A DNA stretch of 64,000 nt from Spongilla lacustris (lineage: Eukaryota > Porifera > Demospongiae > Spongillida > Spongillidae): positions 19,913,530 to 19,977,529 of the forward strand of contig OX442416.1 in the NCBI GenBank assembly GCA_949361645.1, written 5' to 3'. A program made the translations under genes and the position numbers. Positions 57,020 through 64,000 of this stretch are shown here, in pieces (the stretch's first letter is position 1; each line of letters starts with the position of its first letter). Below the pieces are notes generated by a model. It saw nothing but the letters and a program-made list of their open reading frames with translations, ran no database searches and was not told where the DNA came from.

Positions 57020-57450
57020 GATAATATGGGACAGTGTCCAGCAAAATCGGGCTTGTGGGGTTATTGCACGTTGTACTAAACAACACATCTTCGCGACGGT
57101 ACTACTTTTTCCTTTCAAATTTAGTACACTTGTTCCCACACCATTTCTCTGTGCGAAAATCGATTTTTGTGACCTACACCTTTTCCGTGCCGTGGATACA
57201 ACAATCGTTAACTCCGCCGGTTAGAAATCCACATTTCTCCACGTACGAGTGTTGAAAACGGGTCATATTCGGAGTGTGCATAGAGGAATCCTGTAGCTAT
57301 TGATTTGTTCTGTTCGTTAGTTTCTGATACGAAGATACAGTTGAGCAAACTACAGGCACATTTTCCCGCTTGATTCGCACCAATGATATAATCACCGCCT
57401 TCCCATTCACTGAGCGGGACGCGATTTGCCGAAATCATTGGCGCGAATCC
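57020..57450. mobile_element. Single arm of the foldback family seen at 10320-10740
   Basis: Shares long blocks with 10310-10740: gggacagtgtccagcaaaat, cgatttttgtgacc-type sequence, ccgtgccgtggatac, cgcttgattcgcaccaatga. Only one arm is present. Confidence 0.85.
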
Positions 57451-57469
57451 GTTTCAGGCAGCCTGTTTT

Positions 57470-57650
57470 GGTCCGGCGGACTAAAACAGGTTTTGCTTAA
57501 TTTGGTCCTAGGACCAAAACAGGCTGCCTAATTTGGTCCTACGCTGCTCATTTTGGTCCTATACAGGCAGACTAAAGTAAGCAGCCTAATTTTGTCCTAG
57601 GACCGAAACAGACTGCCTAATTTGGTCCTATGCTGCTGTTATACAGGCGG
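57470..57650. repeat. Palindrome-rich repeat of 'ttggtcctaggacc' words
   Basis: 'aatttggtcctaggaccaaaacaggctgcc' and 'attttgtcctaggaccgaaacagactgcc' are two ~100-bp-spaced copies, each centred on the palindrome ggtcctaggacc-like core and separated by 'tacgctgctcattttggtcctatacaggc'. The copies can fold on themselves. Confidence 0.75.
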
Positions 57651-57659
57651 ACAAATTAA

Positions 57660-58735
57660 GACTAATTCAAACTTATTACTTCACGCGAAAGTAATTGCTG
57701 GACGGAGCAGAAGGTCCTTTTTACAAACGTACTTTTAAGCTGCATACAAAGCATGTACCCCACCCAACCCGTATGACAAAGATTTGTGGAAGTATGACAC
57801 TACAATAAACAGGCTGATGGAGTGGACTGTTGCGGAGAGTAGCCTGTTGAGTGGAGTCCATATATATAGACATAGCGATGGTGGAGTGGGCTGTCTTTCA
57901 TCACCTTGGCCCTGGCATGTTTAGCATCATTCTGCTGCTTTTACGTTTTCTAAAGACAATAAAAGAGCAAATAAAACAAGTTAAGTGTACCAACAATTTT
58001 GATTGTACCTGTGAAAAAATGATTTATTTCTTGACATTTTGCAATATTTCATGCCTCTCACTGCACAATGCTGTTACGTGCCCGGGTACATTTTCCACTG
58101 ACATGAATAATTAAGGAGCTGGAAATCAGTTAGCAAAATAGTCAGGTGAATCAGCTTTCAAATCCATATCTACCATATATAGCCTTGTGGAGTGCGTTGG
58201 CTACTTGATGGGCCTCTCTTTACTCGGTGTAAGATTCACAGCTTCAACTGACCTAGAGAAATGGTCATTCAAAGTAAACAAAAAGGGTGACAACATTCGT
58301 CAGAATGAATGCTTAAACAATTTAAGTTACAGCATTAAGTATGCAACATTTACTGTAAAGTACCAATATGCACATTTATACAAGAGACTTTTTTTTTTGG
58401 TGTGGGTGGAAGGGAGACTTATTCATGGCACTTTAAGGTAATACTCACATACAAATATACCCATTTTTATTAATGTATTGCTATATGATACCATGTTGTA
58501 TATACAGGAATAGGATGCAGTCCATTAGTAGCTATACCAGTCTTGCAGAATTTTTTGACACATTCACATGCAGGATGATATCTTTAGAAAATATAAATTG
58601 CAACCAGAAAGAGACTACCAGTTTATTTTAATGATTTCTTTTCAAGCCCTTTCCATGTGCATAATTCTATTATTGTATTATGTCCCAAAGTCCTAGGCAG
58701 GGTAGTACACAAATCAGCTCTACAATCTGAGTCTA
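57660..58735. other. Stretch with no recognised gene
   Basis: Short plus-strand frames (57851-58114, 58187-58441) have no recognisable motif. There is a T-run at ~58390. Confidence 0.3.
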
Positions 58736-58739
58736 TATA

Positions 58740-59052
58740 CAGTGCCGTTCACCCACAAGTTCACACTCGCGCGCGCGTGTACGCGAGTCGAGCGCGAGTC
58801 GCGCGCGAGTCAATTAGCGAGTGCAATAAGTCCTCGATACGCGAGCGTCACTCAAATACCTATTTACGGCATACCTACAGATGATTACGTTAGTTTCAAG
58901 CTATTAATGGTATATGTTTTTGTTCCAGCTGTTTTGCTTTGAGTTAAGGCGCGCGATTTATTATTGCACTCGATCGAGTCACGCGCGAGTCGAGCGCGTG
59001 TCGAGTGCGAATCGAGCGCGCGCGAGTGTGAACTTGTGGGTGGACGGCACTG
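58740..59052. mobile_element. TA-flanked MITE, 313 bp, with GC-rich long TIRs
   Basis: The left CAGTGCCGTTCACCCACAAG is repeated inverted at the right (cttgtgggtggacggcactg), with TA on both sides (58738-58739, 59053-59054). The TIRs continue ~90 bp with gcgcgcgag/ctcgcgcgc words. CAGT ends with TA duplication fit a Tc1/mariner-pogo relative. Confidence 0.85.
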
Positions 59053-59533
59053 TAGTTAATGAAACCATGTAGTTGGGCATAGTGCAACCTAATCGCATAC
59101 TGCTGGAAGATCGGGTCAAACCCACACAAATGCAAATGAGACTGCAGTCCAGCATTTTGATGCATCACCTACATGTAATCAACATAGGCAAGTGCTTATT
59201 CATTCAATGTACAGCTGTTGCAAGGGAGTTGCGTGATCAAGGTTGCCATGGAGCTACTCTTCAATGAAGCTTGAACATGTAGAAGCAGCTGTGGCTCTAT
59301 AATTGAAGGCAGGGATTCTACCCACAGGGTTTGGTAAAAGCCTCTATTATGCTTGCTTGTCAGTGGCACAAATTGTAGCTTCATCACTGAAGGTCCATCC
59401 AATTGCTGGCAAATTAGATGATCCTGTACTTCATAACCTTGCAGTGTGCGTGCATGCCTGAGCCAAAGCCACACTATAAGCTAAACACTTTCAAAGCTTA
59501 TAGAGTACTGGAAACTACATGTAGTTACTAGTA

Positions 59534-60011
59534 CAGTAGCGGCTCACTAATAAGACCACCCTGGGACAATCGGATCTTGTGGTAAAACCCGCCAATACGA
59601 CCGTTTCGGTCTTACTGGCGAGTTTCCCGCCTTTCGAAATGCGCTTTGATTAGAATACCAGTAACAGATAAACAAACGAATCGTAACAAAATAACAGCTG
59701 GAAGGATGAACAATAATGCCAAGGATTGTAAAGCAAGCTTAGAGCTGGCTCGTGCGTGTCATAGACATTGCTAACTCCATCAGTACGGGATCGTCGATTT
59801 TCCCCGCAATAGAATGCATGGTGGTTACCAACTGTATTAGGAAAAGACTTCATTGATCGCCTGTTCAGAGAAAGAAAGGTACACAAAAACGCCCCTCCAA
59901 TATTTATACACTAGTGGTCTTATTAGACGGTGGTCGGATTGGCGAAGTGGTCTTATAATCGGGCGGTTAGTGGTCTTACTACCGCGTGGTCTGATTAGTG
60001 AGCCGCTACTG
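59534..60011. mobile_element. pogo/mariner-like MITE, 478 bp
   Basis: The ends are CAGTAGCGGCTCACTAATAA and, inverted, ATTAGTGAGCCGCTACTG; TA flanks both (59532-59533, 60012-60013). Both arms carry repeated 'gtggtctta' / 'taagaccac' words. No transposase ORF. Confidence 0.85.
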
Positions 60012-60013
60012 TA

Positions 60014-61225
60014 TAGGCAGCATACTATTGTTCATTGTGCAATGCACACGGTTGTTTATCAGTATGAATTACTAGTAAAGCCCACTTGTGGTAATTCACA
60101 TTTAGGACCGTTTACAGATAAGACCACGATTATCTTATTATACCATGTGGTCTTGTTTGTGACTCCTAGTATACAACCAAAATGTTTCACTCCTGAAACG
60201 AACTGTAATGTGTTCACATCTTGTACAAGGCCCGTAGTTCGTCCTCGTAACAGTGCCTGTAAGGAGTCAGTGTTCAATCGATCCCGTAAAAGTGGTCCTG
60301 TTACGATATGTTACATCATGGCGTAACGATCTGAAAACATTGTCTATTCGGTTGTGAAGTCATGACTGTAACGACATTGCTTGGGTCCCGTAACACCTTG
60401 TACACCACGTGAGCAGGGAGGGCAAGGAGGATTATAAGATAAGTATGCGGCGTTGGAAGTGCTACCCTTTCGAAGTTAATATACTTTCCGATTGCCAGGT
60501 TAACGAATGGATAGCGATCGCGATATATGAGCAGTTACAGACGTTCCAATGCGGAGCCTGCAAATTATTCCAATTCATGCGCAGCTTCAAATGGACGACG
60601 CATAATGGAGAGGTAGGCAAGTTGTTATTATTTTGATTTTGACGTTATAGCTTGTCTAGCGTAGCGCACGATCTAAGCAGGTGAACAGTAGCCGCATGAG
60701 TTGACATGAGTTTGTTCACTTACCGTAAATACTTGTACATGCAGTACAAGATTGACATGCCCATTCATGGAAGCATATAGCTTTGGATGATAAGAGGTAT
60801 AGTTGCAATTTGAAACGTTTGTTATAAATATAAATATTATAAACTTCTTGTACTCAGGTGTCATAATTATGCAAAGTTGGAGCTCAAATTGATGGCAATA
60901 AAAGTGCCACATATCTAACTACAAGATCTAAAGGGTTAACTACATCTGTCCAGGCAAGTGCAGTAGCAACACTTAGAATTGCTTTGTAATAATGTCGTTC
61001 ATTCTTTACTGGAGTGGACTGGTGGCAGTGGTCAGAAGTTCTATGAGCATCTGAGCAGAAAAGATACATTGTGCAGGAACACCTCAAAAGGTTATTACTT
61101 GTTTTAATAAATTTGCATTCACTAGTCATTGTTTCAGACATCTTGGAGCAGTGGTAGATGCATTTATGTCTAATGCATAAAGTCCTGGTACTTTTGTTGT
61201 TCTAGGGTTCAATATCAAGAGTTAA
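60014..61225. other. Stretch with no firm gene
   Basis: A plus-strand 75-codon frame (60409-60636) with a Cys/Trp-containing sequence could be an upstream exon of the recombinase-like remnant that follows. I cannot link them. Confidence 0.3.
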
Positions 61226-61229
61226 CACT

Positions 61230-61755
61230 GTCTGTTTGAACTGTTTCTATGGAGATGAGGCGACATATTACCCGAGGACACCCCTGCATATATTGCTTTT
61301 GTACTGGGGAAGAGCAGCAAGGTACAGAAACCCAATGCTGAGACTTACCATCCGGAGTGTTCAACACCTCCAGGTACCAGGCTCAACAAATTTACGAAAA
61401 TACTGGAGTTTTGACCCTAGGTTCCACTCTACCAGGCGAGACGTCAGCTGGCATGCACTTCTTCATCAAGCAAACCAGAAGGGCAGGAGTGCTGAGTGTA
61501 CCAAAGGCAGGCACATGTGTCCAGTTCTAGCAATGGAGGCCTACAGATAATGCTGCCACTGTTCCACTCACTCCTCTTCCACTTCAAAGATGGGACACCG
61601 CTCACATCTAAGAGCTTGCACTCCACCTTTCTATCCCTGGTACATGTATGGTGGAGCAACGTGGCTACAATCCAGCCAAATACAACACTCACATTGGTGC
61701 AGCCCACAGTAGCTGCCAGAGCAGGCCTTCCCACTGACACCATTCAAAAGTAAAT
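61230..61755 (+). pseudogene. Tyrosine recombinase remnant (Crypton/DIRS-type)
   Basis: Frames shift, but the order is right. An N-terminal core-binding segment lies at ~61270-61390 (RTPLHILLLYWG…LTIRSVQHLQVPGS). The catalytic half is at ~61540-61750: FHFKDGTPLTSKSLHSTF, then AARAGLPTDTIQK. In a neighbouring frame NPAKYNTH…IGAA lies where these recombinases have their H-x-x-R box. At least two frameshifts, and the terminal Tyr region is not seen. Confidence 0.55.
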
Positions 61756-61921
61756 TTGGTGCAGCCACAGTACATGTATACACTCATTTTTAGTACTAGC
61801 AATAGCAGAAGAGGGACAAATTGTGTTTAAATGCACATTACATGTTTTCACTAACCACACACTGTGCAGAGACAGGGGTTTAGGGACCATTTTGGCCTGA
61901 TGCCAGCAAGCATTAGCATAA

Positions 61922-61953
<32 letters not shown>
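61922..61953. repeat. Poly-G tract
   Basis: About 32 consecutive G. The length is probably unreliable in assembly. Confidence 0.9.
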
Positions 61954-62035
61954 CTAAGACACCCCCCTGGCCTTCGACTCCAAAATGAATATAATTTCCC
62001 TTCACCGTGATAGCGAGCTAAGTTATGCTTACGCT

Positions 62036-62217
62036 TCAGTGGCGTATCCAGAGAGGGCTTTTCGTATTGGGCCGAAAGCGGACTGCACACTCCCCCCCCC
62101 CTCCCACTTTTCGTTTCGGGCCGAAAGCGGACAGCAAACCCCCCCCCCCCCCCCCCCCCCGCTTTTCGTATTGCGTCCTCGAGCACCCCTCTCACCGAAA
62201 TCCTGGATACGCCCCTG
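62036..62217. mobile_element. Short hAT-like MITE with poly-C interior
   Basis: The left end is CAGTGGCGTATCCAG and the right end is CTGGATACGCCCCTG (inverted, one difference). The inside has two copies of 'cttttcgtattgggccgaaagcgga' followed by C-runs. No clear target duplication. Confidence 0.5.
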
Positions 62218-62239
62218 CGAGGGGGGGGGGGGGGGGGGG

Positions 62240-63425
62240 TAGATGAACCTGATGCAGAGGCTTTCACAGCAAAAAAAGACCGCGAATCAATTTTTTATTT
62301 CATAGATGATTTTAAAATCCCTTGTTGAATCATCGTATGATTGAACAGTACTCCCACGCAGGTGTGTTCAACCATCTATAAAATCAAAAACTGATCTGAC
62401 GCGTTTTCCCTGTGTTTGGCCTAGTGATAGACTGCTCAGCGCTCCGGTTCAACGGGTACACATAAAGTAAAAATGAAAGTCGAACGGGGCTTCACCAATT
62501 TGGTGAAGCCCTGAAGTTGTTTTGCAGTAAAATTAAAGCGCTGATTCTGGCCATACACATGTATGCAGACGAAGGTTCAAAATACGGCACATGCAGACTT
62601 GCCTACGTAGGTCACAGCTCTATACTGGAAAGTGCTACCGAATCCAAATATGTATGATTTTAATAAGCATATCGGTTTACGTGCCTAGCCTTCGCGCTTC
62701 ATTCATCGAGCAGGCTAAACGATCGAACACGATACGGAAAACAATCCACCACGTCATTGTGTGTCCACTTGAGTTCCAGTTATCGTACTTTTTGTATCAG
62801 GTCAGAAGATGGCAGCAACCATATTGTGCTCTCCCTCGCTCTTTCGTATCGGGCCCGAAACGCCCCCCCCCCCCGATCCCCCTCCCCAGACTACTGTACT
62901 GTACCTGGCTGCGAGCTAGTTGGGCGTAGCCCGACCTTCGCGTATTGGCGGAAGGTCGGGCTATGCCCAACTAGCTACGTCGATAGGGCCAAATGTTTCC
63001 GCGACCCGGCCGGCCGTCTTGATGGCCATTGGCTCATCAAAATTTAGCAGCCTAGTAATATACGATGTACATGTAAAAGAGCGTACCGCCAACAGCTTTT
63101 AAAAAAAGATGAATCAATAACATGATTAATAACCAATATGTGAGGCACGAGTTACAAATGCGCATGCGTATGATTAGATCACTAAAATCGACTATAGCTT
63201 TAGTTTGGCATGACTTTATGTAAAGACGATGGCCTTACCTAAGTTCTCTATCATGCAGACTTGCAAATAATCCATTATAAAGCAAAAATAATAATAATAA
63301 TTTTTAAATTAATTAGCTGTTTTAATAACGTGATAAATATCTAAAGTGTCTGATGAGTTTAACGGTGAAGTCAGATTTTTTTAATTACAATCCTAGGCCG
63401 AGTTATGCACTGATGTCCACAATTT
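62240..63425. other. Stretch with no recognised gene
   Basis: A third copy of the 'ctttcgtatcgggcccgaaa' word followed by a C-run lies at 62842-62875, and the hairpin is at 62914-62976. Otherwise nothing I can support. Confidence 0.35.
62914..62976. repeat. 26-bp-stem hairpin
   Basis: agctagttgggcgtagcccg…cttc (62914-62939) pairs with gaag…cgggctatgcccaactagct (62951-62976), with one mismatch and an 11-nt loop (gcgtattggcg). Confidence 0.9.
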
Positions 63426-63429
63426 CTCG

Positions 63430-64000
63430 CCATGGGGTGTGTTAGGGTGGACTGTAGATGTAAGGGTGTGTTAGGGTGGACTGTGGATGTAAGGGTGTGT
63501 TAGGGTGGAGGACTGTATGTAATGGTGTGTCGTAAGGGTGTGTTAGGGTGGGCAGTGTGGATGTAAGGGTGGACTGGATGTTAGGGTGTGTTGTAAGGGT
63601 GTGCTAGGGTGGGCAGTGCGGATGTAAGGGTGTGTTAGGGTGGACTGGGTGTAAGGGTGTGTTAGTATTGACTGTGGATGTAAGGGTGTGTTAGTATGGA
63701 CTGTGGATGTAAGGGTGTGTTAGTATGGACTGGATGTAAGGGTGTGTTAAGGTGGGCAGTTTGGATGTAAGGGTGTGTTAGTATAGACTGTGGATGTAGG
63801 TGTGTATTAGTGTGGACCATGGGTGTAAAGGTGTGTTGTAAGGGTGTGTTAGGGTGGACAGTGTGGATGTAAGGGTGTTAGGGTGAACTGTGGATGTAAG
63901 GATGTTAGAGTGGACTGTGGATATAAGGGTGTGTTAGGATGGACTGTGGATGTAAGTGGTGTGTTAGGGTGGACTGTGGATGTAAGGGTGTGTTAGGGTG
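63430..64000 (+). repeat. 29-bp minisatellite containing TTAGGG, running off the window
   Basis: The unit is tgtaagggtgtg plus ttagggtggactgtgga. About 20 units with variants (ttagtatggactg, missing 'tgtg', 'gggcagtgtgg'). It continues to the last base, so its full length is unknown. Confidence 0.95.

Noticed and set aside
61851..62267. 138-codon frame rich in Pro and Gly
   Set aside because: It is produced by homopolymer tracts within and beside a MITE.
63430..64000. True telomere at the window end
   Set aside because: The unit is 29 bp with TTAGGG only once per unit, not a pure hexamer array.

Overview
This is eukaryotic, very probably early-branching metazoan DNA. Coding sequence is split by short GT-AG introns, there are no bacterial-type operons, and most of the window is transposable elements, foldback repeats, MITE-like elements and microsatellites. 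The one clear host gene has an ankyrin / ROC-COR GTPase / Death-domain architecture, and the retroelement types match those common in sponges and cnidarians. A demosponge or similar invertebrate is my best guess. The species cannot be fixed from the sequence alone.

Layout. 1-11110: a foldback landscape. A roughly 7.4 kb inverted repeat (about 1560-9000) has arms made of degenerate tandem repeats, and its right arm carries a further ~1.97 kb tandem duplication. It is bounded by smaller foldback elements that run as a chain to about 11110. 11600-12980: a decayed, frameshifted transposase-like gene. 12985-19677: four head-to-tail copies of a non-LTR retrotransposon with an RLE-type endonuclease, all on the minus strand, each bounded by (TAA/TTA)n tracts. 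One copy (14292-17903) has an uninterrupted 1203-codon ORF. The domain order and target suggest the Dong/R4 group.

20035-53791 (minus strand): a single gene can be threaded through eight exons with compatible splice sites and phases: ankyrin repeats (53690-53791, 53493-53591, 45710-45964), a ROC GTPase whose P-loop ends exon 3, a 30-nt microexon (45461-45490), a 1585-nt ROC-COR exon (40342-41926), two duplicated phase-1 linker exons (27240-27296, 27091-27165) and a terminal Death-domain exon (20035-20342). The introns are packed with mobile elements: a decayed Ty3/gypsy element (about 21480-26500) itself broken by two insertions, a 5' gypsy fragment (31565-33718), the 3' half of an RT element (34060-35435), a 17-bp tandem array (31045-31410), several TIR elements, and a nested stack at 47014-53404.

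That stack is an element with hAT-like TIRs and a perfect 8-bp target duplication. It contains a young gypsy element (47408-51951; matching LTR segments, one nonsense codon in the RT) and a hAT remnant (51962-52994).

53800-64000: small TIR elements of several types (8-bp and TA target duplications), a possible spliced gene or TE gene interrupted by an 811-bp hAT-like MITE, a tyrosine-recombinase remnant near 61230-61755, long poly-G/poly-C tracts, a 26-bp-stem hairpin, and a 29-bp minisatellite running off the window end. The host gene presumably acts as a cytosolic signalling scaffold or switch (ankyrin recognition, GTPase switch, Death-domain output). The other recognisable coding material is selfish DNA.
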